This document shows positions 26,882-35,488 of a DNA stretch of 64,000 bases, in pieces; position 1 is the stretch's first letter, and every line of letters begins with the position of its first letter. The position numbers and the translations under genes are program-made. The stretch covers positions 310,001 to 374,000 of the forward strand of contig JACKDU010000011.1 in the NCBI GenBank assembly GCA_020633335.1, given 5' to 3'. The notes below the pieces were generated by a model. That model was not told the origin of the DNA. It saw only the letters and a program-made list of their open reading frames with translations, and searched no databases. Source of the stretch: Myxococcales bacterium. GTDB taxonomy: Bacteria > Myxococcota_A > Polyangia > Nannocystales > Nannocystaceae.

Positions 26882-26938
26882 GTCGCGCCGATCATCGCCG
26901 CGTCACCCGCGGCTGTCCAGGCTCGCCGCGGCGATCGC

Positions 26939-27286
26939 TCAGGCGGCGCGCGGCGGCTCGCGGCCCTCGCCCGTCTCGTTCGCCGGCGCGGCGGCGCCCC
27001 CGATCTTCGCCCGCCGGGCCTCGCCGACGCTCGCTGACGCGCTGACGCTCGCCTCCTCGCGGGCGAGGCGGCGGGCGTAGGTGACGGCCGCGTAGGCGAG
27101 GTAGGCGGAGCCGAGCGTCGCCACCCCGGCGCCGACGTCGGCGACGGCCGCGGCCGCCGGCGCCGGTCGATCGGGGCGCGGCTGGAGCTCGGGGCGCTGG
27201 GTGATCATCAGCAGGAGGCCGCCGATCACGGTGAAGATGAAGGCGATGAAGGTGGGGTTCGGGCGTCGGCGGGAGCGCGGGTCCAT
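26939..27286 (-). CDS. Small membrane protein of unknown function
   Basis: A 115-residue basic protein with one clear membrane segment (FIAFIFTVIGGLLLMIT, about 13-30), a Pro-rich loop and a second, weaker hydrophobic segment (GSAYLAYAAVTYA). The C-terminus is hydrophilic. The ATG at 27286 removes an Arg/Ser-rich extension of the longer frame. No family is recognised and the coding call rests on composition and frame bias. Confidence 0.5.
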   Translation of the reverse strand: MDPRSRRRPNPTFIAFIFTVIGGLLLMITQRPELQPRPDRPAPAAAAVADVGAGVATLGSAYLAYAAVTYARRLAREEASVSASASVGEARRAKIGGAAAPANETGEGREPPRAA

Positions 27287-27512
27287 GCCGCCAATTCTGG
27301 TCGCGCGATCGCCCCTCGCCGAGGGGGGCCCGGACGATCTCGAACGTGACCTTTGAGACATCTGCGATCGCCCTGCGGATCTTGCAGGGTCAGGCGGGAT
27401 GTGCAGCGGCGTCGCAGACCGTGACGCGGACGTCGGGCGGAGGCCTCGGTGAGCGCTGGCTTCTCGCGTGGCACGGGCCTTGCTCCTCTCGAGAGCGCGT
27501 CAGGAGCTACCC

Positions 27513-28529
27513 ATGACCAAGACTGCTTATCTTAACCAACCCCTCCTCTCGACCCAGGTCGCCCACGACGGCATCGACCGGAGCTACAGCCGCTTCACCG
27601 CCGGCCTCAAACCCGACGTCGCAGCGGCCGCCCGCGACCTGCCCAGGCGACTCGGCCTCGCGGAGGTCCCCAACCTCCCATGGTCGGAGCTCGCCGAGGA
27701 GCTCCCGCTCCTCGCCCTGCCGGCGCTCCTCGGCCGCAGCGAGCGCCTGGAGCTCCCCCGCGAGGTCCTGCGGGCGGCCAGCGAGGCCCACGTCTTCGCC
27801 TGCCTCGGTGCCCTCGGGATCGACGGGATTCGCCGCCGCCTCATCGACGAGGACGCGGCCGCGGTCGCCGCGGTCTACGAGCTCCACCGCGCCCGCGACC
27901 GCGCGCTCGGGATCGTCGTCGGCAGCCGCGAGAGCCTCGACTACGCGGCCGCCGAGGCGCTCCGCCGCGAGGCGCTCGCCGACGAGGAGCTCGCGCTCGC
28001 GGGCCGCGAGGCGGCGACCCGCGGCCGCTACCGGATGATCGCCCTCAAGAAGGAGTCGCTGGCCTTCCCGGCGCCGCTCGCAGCGGCGGCGGCGGCCGGC
28101 TGGTCGGCGGCCGATCGCGCCCGGGTCGACGCGGTCGTCGGCGGCGTCGCCCTCGGGATCGCCCTCCGCCGCGACGCCGCCGAGTGGGCCGAGGATCACC
28201 TCCGCGGCGCCTCGTGGGCGGTCGCCCTCCTCGCCGAGGCGATCGGCCCGCGGATCCGCCGCGCGGACGTCGCCTCGCTGACCAGCTACCTCCACGCCGC
28301 CGGGGTGATCGTCGAGCTCCTCAAGATGGCGAGCCGCGCGCTGACCTCGGCGGCCGAGGCCGCCCGCGATCTCGGCGCCCGCGAGCTCGCGTCGTGGGCG
28401 ATCGGCGAGGCGCGGATGACCTCGAGCCTCGCGCTCTTCGAGTCGGTCGAGGCTGGCTACGTCCGCCACTGGGCGGCCGATCGCCGCGAGCGTCGGCGGC
28501 AGCGGCTCCTCGTGCGGACCGCGTCGTGA
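27513..28529 (+). CDS. All-helical protein, possibly class I isoprenoid-synthase fold
   Basis: A 338-residue soluble protein that is almost entirely alpha-helical. The segment GIALRRDAAEWAEDHLRG resembles the second Asp-rich motif of class I isoprenoid synthases (usual form xxDDxxDxxED), but the first Asp-rich motif is not obvious. It may therefore be a diverged terpenoid-synthase-fold protein or an unrelated helical protein. The start at 27513 has CAGGAG nine bases upstream. An in-frame start at 27468 is less likely. It converges on the Omp85-like gene. Confidence 0.65.
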   Translation: MTKTAYLNQPLLSTQVAHDGIDRSYSRFTAGLKPDVAAAARDLPRRLGLAEVPNLPWSELAEELPLLALPALLGRSERLELPREVLRAASEAHVFACLGALGIDGIRRRLIDEDAAAVAAVYELHRARDRALGIVVGSRESLDYAAAEALRREALADEELALAGREAATRGRYRMIALKKESLAFPAPLAAAAAAGWSAADRARVDAVVGGVALGIALRRDAAEWAEDHLRGASWAVALLAEAIGPRIRRADVASLTSYLHAAGVIVELLKMASRALTSAAEAARDLGARELASWAIGEARMTSSLALFESVEAGYVRHWAADRRERRRQRLLVRTAS

Positions 28530-28541
28530 GGGCGAGCCGAC

Positions 28542-28574
28542 GGCCGCGGGGCGCGGTCCTGAGAGCCCGCGGCC
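28542..28574. terminator. Hairpin between convergent genes
   Basis: A 9-bp perfect stem (28542-28550 with 28566-28574) and 15-base loop follows the stop at 28529 and lies before the Omp85-like stop. There is no T-run. Confidence 0.4.
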
Positions 28575-28619
28575 GCCGGCGCCCCCCAGGGCCCGCGCGG
28601 CCGCGCGCGCGGCCCGCCC

Positions 28620-30203
28620 TCAGAAGATGTGGCCGATGTCGATGTAGATCCCGAAGTTGTCCTCGGTGATCGAGTACGAGGGATCGACGCGGACCAGGAA
28701 GGTCTCGCCCCAGCGGACCCGGAGGCCGCCGCCGACGCCGACCGCGAGGCCGCCGCGGTCGACGTTCTGGCCGTTGATGATCGTCGGCTTGATGTCGGCC
28801 CAGACCCGGCCGGTGTCGACGAAGGCGATCGCCCCGAGCATGAAGCGCTGGCCCTTGATCCGGAAGGGGAGGAACTCCGAGCGGAGCTCGACGTTGGAGA
28901 CGAACTTGGCCTTGCCGCTGAAGCGCTGGCGGGGCACGCCGCGGACCGACCAGGAGCCGCCCGGCCCGTCGCGGCTGAGGAGCGCGCCGAAGCGGGTGAG
29001 CTCCCAGAAGGGGACGTTGCCGACCAGGACGTCGCCGACCGCACGTGTCGCAAAGACCAGGTAGGATCCGACGAGCGACTTGTACCAGCTGGTGTTGACG
29101 GTGAAGCCGGCGTGGTAGAGCTTGTCGTCGACCCCCGGCGAGACCCGGGTCGAGACCTCGGTGAAGGTCCCGCGGGTCGGCACGAACTCGTGGTCGCGGG
29201 TGTCCCAGACCAGGCCGAGGTTGATCCGCCACATCGCGTGGTTGCCGGTGCCGTTGAGGAGGTGGTCGAGCGCGTGGCCGTCGGCGGTGTCGGCCTTCGC
29301 GGCCTCGATGTCCTCGGTCAGCTTCGAGCTCTCGTAGGGCCGGATCACGTTGTAGGAGAAGTAGGTGCCGACGAAGACCTCGAGGCGCCGGCGGTGGGCC
29401 TCGATCGACCGGTCCCACGCCCGGATCCGGGCGTTGACGTCGAAGCCCGGGAAGATCCGGTCGTACTGGTTGTAGCGGCGGGCGATCGCGAAGGCCTCGG
29501 GGTCGGCCTCCTTGTCGATCATCTCCCAGGGCTTGAGGCTCAGCGAGCCGTTGCCGATCCCGTAGTAGCCGGTGGTGCTGAACTTCTTGAAGCCGATGTT
29601 GCCGTTGATCCGCAGGCGGTTGTCGAGGAGCCCGGGGACGTCGACGTTGATGTAGTCCTCGTGGTAGGGGAGCTCGACGCCCTTCGGCCCCCGCTTGGCG
29701 GTCGCGTAGAGGAGCATCTGGACCCGCCAGCGGTAGGGGCGGTAGCCCGGGTGGAACTTCGCCAGGGTGGCGATCGCCCCGAAGCCGACGCCGAGGTCGC
29801 TGTCGTAGTTGGTCGCCGGCAGGCCGCCGAACTCGAGGCGCTCGGGCTTCTTCTCCTTGGCCGGCGCGTCGCCCTCTTTCTCGCCCTTCTTGCCCCGCTT
29901 GCTCCGCTTGCCCTTCTTGCCGTCCTCCTCGGCCTCGGCGGGGCCCTCGGGGGTCGCCTCCTCGGCGGGGCCGGAGGGCGGCGCGGACGGGCTCGTCGGT
30001 CGGAGCACCGGGGCCGCCGAGGGCGGCGCGGTCGAGGGGAGCGGCTCCTCCGGCGTCTCGGCGGCGCGCGAGGTCGCCGGCGCGGCTGCGGCGGGCGCCG
30101 TCACGCTGAGGGCGAGGGCGAGGGTGGCGACGGGGGCGATGCTGGCCCAGGGGACGCGCCGACGACGGGAGCGAGGGGAGCGGGGGCGCGTGGGCGCGGG
30201 CAC
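28620..30203 (-). CDS. Omp85/BamA-type outer-membrane barrel protein
   Basis: A 527-residue outer-membrane protein. A signal peptide is followed by a Pro/Ala-rich and then Lys-rich disordered stretch (about 45-115). The rest is a beta-barrel ending in Phe (IYIDIGHIF), as expected for BAM-inserted barrels. Family marks of the surface-antigen (D15/BamA) barrel are present: SVRGVPRQRFSG, VELRSEFLPF, FVDTGRVW and GGGLRVRWG. There are no POTRA domains, so it is not BamA itself; short barrels like this may export proteins or lipids. The GTG start is preceded by AAAAGGG. Confidence 0.82.
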   Translation of the reverse strand: MPAPTRPRSPRSRRRRVPWASIAPVATLALALSVTAPAAAAPATSRAAETPEEPLPSTAPPSAAPVLRPTSPSAPPSGPAEEATPEGPAEAEEDGKKGKRSKRGKKGEKEGDAPAKEKKPERLEFGGLPATNYDSDLGVGFGAIATLAKFHPGYRPYRWRVQMLLYATAKRGPKGVELPYHEDYINVDVPGLLDNRLRINGNIGFKKFSTTGYYGIGNGSLSLKPWEMIDKEADPEAFAIARRYNQYDRIFPGFDVNARIRAWDRSIEAHRRRLEVFVGTYFSYNVIRPYESSKLTEDIEAAKADTADGHALDHLLNGTGNHAMWRINLGLVWDTRDHEFVPTRGTFTEVSTRVSPGVDDKLYHAGFTVNTSWYKSLVGSYLVFATRAVGDVLVGNVPFWELTRFGALLSRDGPGGSWSVRGVPRQRFSGKAKFVSNVELRSEFLPFRIKGQRFMLGAIAFVDTGRVWADIKPTIINGQNVDRGGLAVGVGGGLRVRWGETFLVRVDPSYSITEDNFGIYIDIGHIF

Positions 30204-30351
30204 CAGACCCTTTTCCTACGGCGAAGCCGAGCGTGACAAGGGGGCCGGAGCGGGAGATCGACGGGCGCGGCCGGGTCAGGGTTCGATCGCGGGCGCCGCT
30301 CTCCGGTCCCCGGGCGATCCAGGGCCCCCGCTTTTGCGGTACAAGGGGCAG

Positions 30352-31686
30352 GTGAAGCGTCGACGACGGGATCGCTCGTCCACCGCCGGGGCGCGGCGCC
30401 GCGGGCCGGCGCCGTCGCTCACCGCCGTCGCCCGGGCCTCCGTCGCCTGGGCCGCCTTCGCCCTCGCGACGCCGGCGCTGGTCGGCGGCTGCTCGCCAGC
30501 GGTCGCCGCCGACGAGCGCGAGGCGATCGTGCTCGCCGGGCCGGCCCCCTTCGAGGTCAAGGCGCGGAGCGAGTGGCCGACCGCCGCCTGGCCGCGGGCT
30601 CGCCCGGAGGAGGTCGGCCTCGACCCCGAGGCGCTCGCCCGCCTCGAGGACTACCTCTTCGCCCGCCACGGCGATGACGTCGATCGCAGGGGCCAGCGGA
30701 CCAACGCCTTCGTCCTGATCAAGGACGGCAAGCTGGTCGCCGAGCGCTACGCCCGGGGCTACACCGCCGAGACCCCGCTCCTCACCTGGTCGGTGAGCAA
30801 GAGCATCGGCGGCACCCTGGTCGGCCTCGCGGTCGCCGACGGCAAGCTCGACGTCAACGATCCGATCGGCAAGCACTACCCGCCGGCCGACCGCGACGGC
30901 GTCCGCGAGATCCGGGTGGTCGATCTCCTGCGGATGAGCTCGGGCCTCGACTGGAACGAGACCTACGAGACCTCGCCGATCTTCTCGTCGGTGATGGCGA
31001 TGCTCTACACCGCCGGCCGCGACGACATGGCGGCCTACGTCGCCTCCCACGACCTCGCGGTCCCGCCGGGGACCCGCTGGAGCTACTCGAGCGGCGACTC
31101 CAACCTCCTCTCGGGGGTGGTCCGCGGGGCGATCGGCGACGAGGCCTACGCCGAGTTCCCGTGGCGCCGCCTCTTCGACAAGATCGGCATGCGCTCAGCG
31201 GTCCTCGAGCGCGACAAGGCCGGGACCTACGTCACCTCCTCCTACCTCTACGCGAGCGCCCAGGACCTCGCGCGCTGGGCCTTCCTCTACCTCAACGACG
31301 GCGTCTGGGAGGGCGAGCGCCTCCTCCCGGAGGGCTGGGTCGCCTTCACCCTGACGATGGCGCCGTCCTACTACGACACCGCCCTGACCCCGGGGACGAT
31401 GGACGACAACCCCGGCGCCCAGGTCTACCTCAACCTCGGCGACCCGAAGCGCGACGTCCCGGCCCCCTGGCCGATGGCGCCCGCCGACACCTTCGCCGCC
31501 CAGGGTCACTGGGGGAAGTCGATCTTCGTCTTCCCCGGCCTCGACATGATCGCGGTCCGCCTCGGCGACGACCGGAGGTACGCCTGCGACATCCCGGGCA
31601 ACGAGGACCGCTGCGAGCCCGATCGCACCAAGGCCTACTCCAAGCCCTACTACCTCGAGCTCCTGATGGCGGCGGTGAAGCGATGA
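30352..31686 (+). CDS. Serine hydrolase, class C beta-lactamase family
   Basis: A 444-residue exported serine hydrolase. The N-terminus has a hydrophobic segment ending near GGCSPAVAA, either a signal peptide or a lipobox. The catalytic SxxK is WSVSKSIGG and the YxN-like motif is YSSGDSN. The third motif region (GHWGKSIFVFP) replaces the usual KTG with HWG, as in esterases of this family (PF00144). It probably hydrolyses an ester or amide in the periplasm; the substrate is unknown. The GTG at 30352 has AAGGGG upstream; longer frames run through unrelated sequence. The stop overlaps the next start (ATGA). Confidence 0.85.
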   Translation: MKRRRRDRSSTAGARRRGPAPSLTAVARASVAWAAFALATPALVGGCSPAVAADEREAIVLAGPAPFEVKARSEWPTAAWPRARPEEVGLDPEALARLEDYLFARHGDDVDRRGQRTNAFVLIKDGKLVAERYARGYTAETPLLTWSVSKSIGGTLVGLAVADGKLDVNDPIGKHYPPADRDGVREIRVVDLLRMSSGLDWNETYETSPIFSSVMAMLYTAGRDDMAAYVASHDLAVPPGTRWSYSSGDSNLLSGVVRGAIGDEAYAEFPWRRLFDKIGMRSAVLERDKAGTYVTSSYLYASAQDLARWAFLYLNDGVWEGERLLPEGWVAFTLTMAPSYYDTALTPGTMDDNPGAQVYLNLGDPKRDVPAPWPMAPADTFAAQGHWGKSIFVFPGLDMIAVRLGDDRRYACDIPGNEDRCEPDRTKAYSKPYYLELLMAAVKR

Positions 31687-32000
31687 AGCGGGCGCTCAAG
31701 TACCTCGGCGTCGGCCTCGGCATGGTGATCGCGCTGGCCCTGGCCTTCGTCGCCTACAACTGGTCGATGCTCTCGGTCTTCCCCGACCTCCCCTCGTCCT
31801 ACGAGGCCAAGGAGCTCTGCTCCTGCCTCTTCGTCGAGGGCCGGAGCCAGGCGGATTGCGAGGCCTTCATCCGCCAGGACGTGGTCTCGATCGACGGCCG
31901 CGACTTCGACATGGAGGGCAAGGCGGTCACCGTCCGCGCCCTCTGGAACGAGAACCGGGCCCACTACGTGTCGCCGCGCCACGGCTGCGTGCTCGATTAG
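31683..32000 (+). CDS. Small membrane-anchored Cys-rich protein
   Basis: A 105-residue protein with one N-terminal membrane anchor (YLGVGLGMVIALALAFVAY) and a short periplasmic domain with four Cys (LCSCLF, DCEAF, GCVLD). It is translationally coupled to the serine hydrolase by an ATGA overlap, so it may be a partner or inhibitor of it. I do not recognise the family. Confidence 0.75.
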   Translation: MKRALKYLGVGLGMVIALALAFVAYNWSMLSVFPDLPSSYEAKELCSCLFVEGRSQADCEAFIRQDVVSIDGRDFDMEGKAVTVRALWNENRAHYVSPRHGCVLD

Positions 32001-32026
32001 GCGGCCCCGGCGTGGAGACGACGACG

Positions 32027-33052
32027 ATGATCGAGGCGAGCCGCGCGTATGAGCTCCAGGGGTCCTTCGGGGCCCAGAACCTCCGGCCGATCACCCGCGC
32101 GGTCGCGGCCCCGGGCCCGGGCGAGCTCCTCCTGCGGATGCGCGCGCTCTCCCTCAACTACCGCGACCTGATGATGATCGACGGCGCCTACAACCCGCGG
32201 CAGCCGCTGCCGCTGGTGCCGCTCTCGGACGGCGTCGGCGAGGTCGTCGCGGTCGGCCCCGGGGTCGAGGGGATCGCGGTCGGCGAGCGGGTGATGCCCT
32301 GCTTCGCCGAGGGCTGGCTCGAGGGCCCGCCGGAGCGCGCGAAGCTGGCGACCACCCTCGGTGGGCCGCTCCCCGGCGTCCTCTGCGAGCACCGGTTGAC
32401 CCCGGCGCGCGCGGTCGTCAAGGCGCCGGCCCACCTCAGCGACGCCGAGGCGGCGACGCTCCCCTGCGCGGCGGTCACCGCCTGGCACGCGCTGATCACC
32501 GAAGGCAAGATCAAGCCCGGCGATCGCGTGCTCCTCGAGGGGACCGGCGGGGTCTCGATCTTCGCCCTCCAGATCGCGGTGATGGCCGGCGCCGAGGTGG
32601 CGATCACCTCGTCGTCGTCGGCCAAGCTCGAGCGGGCGCGGGCGCTCGGCGCCTCGCTGACGATCAACTACCGCGAGGAGCCCGACTGGGGCCGGCGGGC
32701 GCGGGCCTGGGCCGGCGGCGAGGGGGTCGATCACGTCGTCGAGGTCGGCGGCGCCGGGACCATCGAGGGCGCGCTCAAGGCGGTCCGCCCGGGCGGGACG
32801 ATCTCGGTGATCGGCGTCCTCTCCGGGGTCCGCCAGCCGCTCCTGCTGACGCCGATCCTGATGCAGCAGATCCGCCTCCAGGGGATCATCGTCGGCTCGC
32901 GGGCGATCTTCGCCGACCTCTGCCGGGCCTTCGGGCACCAGCGGATCCAGCCGGTCGTCGATCGGACCTTCCCCTTCGACCAGGTCCAGCAGGCCCTGGA
33001 GCACCTGCGCTCGGGCGCCCACTTCGGCAAGGTCGTCATCGAGGTCGGCTGA
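32027..33052 (+). CDS. Zinc-free MDR-family NAD(P)-dependent oxidoreductase
   Basis: A 341-residue medium-chain dehydrogenase/reductase of the quinone-oxidoreductase type. The N-terminal GroES-like domain carries LSLNYRDLMMIDGAY, and the Rossmann motif is LLEGTGGVSIFALQIA. NAD(P) binding is also marked by AGAEVAITSSSSAKL. The zinc ligands of alcohol dehydrogenases are missing, as expected for this subfamily. It reduces carbonyls, quinones or enones; the substrate is unknown. The ATG at 32027 has GGAG nine bases upstream. Confidence 0.9.
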   Translation: MIEASRAYELQGSFGAQNLRPITRAVAAPGPGELLLRMRALSLNYRDLMMIDGAYNPRQPLPLVPLSDGVGEVVAVGPGVEGIAVGERVMPCFAEGWLEGPPERAKLATTLGGPLPGVLCEHRLTPARAVVKAPAHLSDAEAATLPCAAVTAWHALITEGKIKPGDRVLLEGTGGVSIFALQIAVMAGAEVAITSSSSAKLERARALGASLTINYREEPDWGRRARAWAGGEGVDHVVEVGGAGTIEGALKAVRPGGTISVIGVLSGVRQPLLLTPILMQQIRLQGIIVGSRAIFADLCRAFGHQRIQPVVDRTFPFDQVQQALEHLRSGAHFGKVVIEVG

Positions 33053-33233
33053 GCCGGCGATCGCCTCGGGCGAGCCGCGCTCGCCGGGCCGCGAGGGGTC
33101 GAGGGGCCCCAATCGCGCGCGGACGTCGGCGCGTCGACGGGGCGCAAAAGTGATGGTGTTGTGAATCGGATTACGGAGGTTACGCCGCGGCGGCCGGCGC
33201 CGAGTTCGTTGTGCATACAAGCGCCGCGTCGAC

Positions 33234-33239
33234 TACCAT
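33234..33239 (+). promoter_or_regulatory. TACCAT -10-like element, leaderless pattern
   Basis: TACCAT ends 7 bases before the ATG at 33247. There is no Shine-Dalgarno sequence. A weak TTGTGC lies 19 bases further upstream. Confidence 0.4.
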
Positions 33240-33246
33240 CCGGACC

Positions 33247-34470
33247 ATGCACGCTCGATCCCGCGCGCGCCGCCTCCTCGGCGTCTCCGCCCTCGTCGTC
33301 GGCCTCGCGGCCGCCTGCGGCCCGGAGGGCGGCGAGAGCTCGGAGACGAGCGCCATCACCGGGGCGGAGGCGCTGACCAGCTCGACGGGCGAGGCCTCGA
33401 CCTCGAGCACCAGCGCCGCGGCCGACGACGCGAGCGGCGGCGCCTCGTCGAGCTCGAGCTCGAGCTCGAGCGGCGGCGACGAGGGGACGACCGCCGTCGA
33501 TCCCGGCTACTGCGGCGACAAGATCGTCCAGGAGGGCGAGGAGTGCGACGAGGGCTCGGGCAACTCGGCGACCGGGAGCTGCCTCCCGGGCTGCGTGCTC
33601 AACGTCTGCGGCGACGGGATCCTCGAGAAGGGCGTCGAGGAGTGCGACCTCGGCGAGGACAACGACGACAACTGGAAGTGCACCAGCGCGTGCAAGACCA
33701 ACGTCTGCGGCGACGGCCTCCGGATCAAGTACATCGAGGAGTGCGACGAGGGCGAGGCGAACTCCGACGAGGGCCCCTGCACGACGCTCTGCACCAAGAA
33801 CGTCTGCGGCGACGGCTTCGTCAACAAGGGCGTCGAGGAGTGCGATGACGGCGGCCGCAAGCGCGGCGACGGCTGCTCCGAGGATTGCGAGCGCGAGCAG
33901 GTCACCTTCCTGACCAAGGAGCTCTTCACCGGCGACCTCGGCGGGATCGCCGGGGCCGACGCGAAGTGCCAGGAGGCCGCCAAGCTCGGCGGCTACCTCC
34001 CCTGGCCCGGCGAGAAGTTCACCTACAAGGCCTGGCTGGCGGCCCCCGGCTGCGCGCCGGCGGACCGCTTCCCGCCCGCCGATCGCCCCTACCGCCGGGT
34101 CGACTCCAACGAGGTCGCCTCGAGCTTCGCCGACCTCACCGACGGCAACCTCGACCTCTGGAACGTCTGCAGCGAGACCCACAGCTGCTTGGTCGGCGAG
34201 GACGACCTCCCGGTCTGGACCGGGGTCAAGCCCGACGGCAAGAACGGCCCCGACCTCGCGTCCTCGACCTGCAACTTCTGGACCCTCGACGGCGACTTCT
34301 TCTTCGGCAAGCTGGGCAACGCCCGCTACCGCGACCCGCGCTGGTCGATGTGGACCGACAAGGGGTCGTGGGTCGCCCAGGGCTGCAACACGCCGGCCCA
34401 CCTCTACTGCATTCAGATCGACTGCCTCGCGTACCCGGAGTACTGCGAGCCGGACTACTGCGGCGGCTAG
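33247..34470 (+). CDS. Cys-rich DUF4215-type lipoprotein with endostatin-like C-terminal domain
   Basis: A 407-residue lipoprotein. The signal ends LAAAC (Cys20) and is followed by a Ser-rich linker to about residue 80. Four myxobacterial Cys-rich repeats (DUF4215) follow, each with CGDGxxxxGVEECD-like sequence. The C-terminal 190 residues resemble the collagen NC10/endostatin-like DUF1554 domain (FTGDLGGIAGADAKCQEAAK, VWTGVKPDGK, STCNFWTLDG). Such proteins are surface-exposed in myxobacteria and probably take part in cell-cell or matrix contact; binding partners are unknown. Confidence 0.88.
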   Translation: MHARSRARRLLGVSALVVGLAAACGPEGGESSETSAITGAEALTSSTGEASTSSTSAAADDASGGASSSSSSSSSGGDEGTTAVDPGYCGDKIVQEGEECDEGSGNSATGSCLPGCVLNVCGDGILEKGVEECDLGEDNDDNWKCTSACKTNVCGDGLRIKYIEECDEGEANSDEGPCTTLCTKNVCGDGFVNKGVEECDDGGRKRGDGCSEDCEREQVTFLTKELFTGDLGGIAGADAKCQEAAKLGGYLPWPGEKFTYKAWLAAPGCAPADRFPPADRPYRRVDSNEVASSFADLTDGNLDLWNVCSETHSCLVGEDDLPVWTGVKPDGKNGPDLASSTCNFWTLDGDFFFGKLGNARYRDPRWSMWTDKGSWVAQGCNTPAHLYCIQIDCLAYPEYCEPDYCGG

Positions 34471-34612
34471 CGCCGCGACGCCATTCTCGCGCAGGGATCG
34501 TCGCCACTGGCTAGGCGGCGAAGCGAAGGCGAGACCGAGCGAGACTGGGTCGACATGTCAGCGTCGCGGCAGTGGCGTCGCGTACCTGCTCCAAGGGACA
34601 GCAAGCGCACGA

Positions 34613-34645
34613 ACGCCGCGCTCCCCGGGCGGGCGAGCGCGGCGT
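34613..34645. terminator. Hairpin downstream of dapB
   Basis: An 11-bp perfect inverted repeat (34613-34623 with 34635-34645) lies between the converging DUF4215 gene and dapB. No T-run follows it on either strand. Confidence 0.4.
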
Positions 34646-34669
34646 CTGGCCGGCGACTGGTTCGCTCGC

Positions 34670-35488
34670 CTAGCCGAGGTCGGCGAGGCCGAGGACGTCG
34701 GCCATCGAGTAGAGGCCGGGCTCGCGGCTCTCGACCCAGCGGGCCGCCCGGAGGGCGCCGCGGGCGAAGATCGCCCGGTCGCTCGCGCGGTGGGAGAGCT
34801 CGATCCGCTCGCCGTCGGTCAGGAACATCAGGGTGTGCTCGCCCACCGAGTCGCCGCCGCGGACCGCGACGATGCCGATCTCGCCCTCGTGGCGGGGCTC
34901 CGACGCGCTCCCCGAGCGGTCGGTGCGGATCAGATCGGCGAGGTTGCGATCGGTCGCCTTGGCGACCGCCTTGGCCAGGCGCAGCGCGGTCCCGGAGGGC
35001 GCGTCGCGCTTGTGCTTGTGGTGGATCTCGATGATCTCGGTGTCCCACGAGGGGCCGAGCGCGCGGGCGGCGAGGCCGGCGAGGCGCGAGAGGAGGGTGA
35101 TCCCGACCGAGAAGTTGGCGTCGCTGACGATCGGGATCGTCCTCGAGGCCTCGCTGAGGACGGCCCGCGCCTCGGCGTCGATCCCGGTGGTCCCGAGGAC
35201 CAGGGGCACGCCGGCGTCGACGCAGCGGCGGATGTTGCCGACCGTCGCCTGCGGCAGCGAGAAGTCGACGACGACCGCGCGGCGGGGGATCAGCTCGTCG
35301 GTGACGGTGACGCCGATGTCGACGGTGCCGGCCAGGCGACCCGCGTCGAGGCCGCGACCGGGCCCGCCCGAGCGATCGACCGCGCCGACCAGGACGAAGT
35401 TGTCGGAGCCGGTGACCTCGCGGATCAGCACGCGGCCCATCCGGCCGCGCGCGCCGACGATGACTACAGGGGTGAGGTGCTCGCTCAT
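34670..35488 (-). CDS. dapB: 4-hydroxy-tetrahydrodipicolinate reductase
   Basis: A 272-residue cytosolic enzyme that reduces 4-hydroxy-tetrahydrodipicolinate with NAD(P)H in lysine and diaminopimelate synthesis. The N-terminal Rossmann loop is VGARGRMGR. The catalytic and substrate-binding signature is HHKHKRDAPSGTA. LGTTG and ANFSVG are also conserved. Length is standard. Its ATG overlaps the dapA stop by four bases (ATGA), so the two consecutive pathway steps are translationally coupled. Confidence 0.97.
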   Translation of the reverse strand: MSEHLTPVVIVGARGRMGRVLIREVTGSDNFVLVGAVDRSGGPGRGLDAGRLAGTVDIGVTVTDELIPRRAVVVDFSLPQATVGNIRRCVDAGVPLVLGTTGIDAEARAVLSEASRTIPIVSDANFSVGITLLSRLAGLAARALGPSWDTEIIEIHHKHKRDAPSGTALRLAKAVAKATDRNLADLIRTDRSGSASEPRHEGEIGIVAVRGGDSVGEHTLMFLTDGERIELSHRASDRAIFARGALRAARWVESREPGLYSMADVLGLADLG

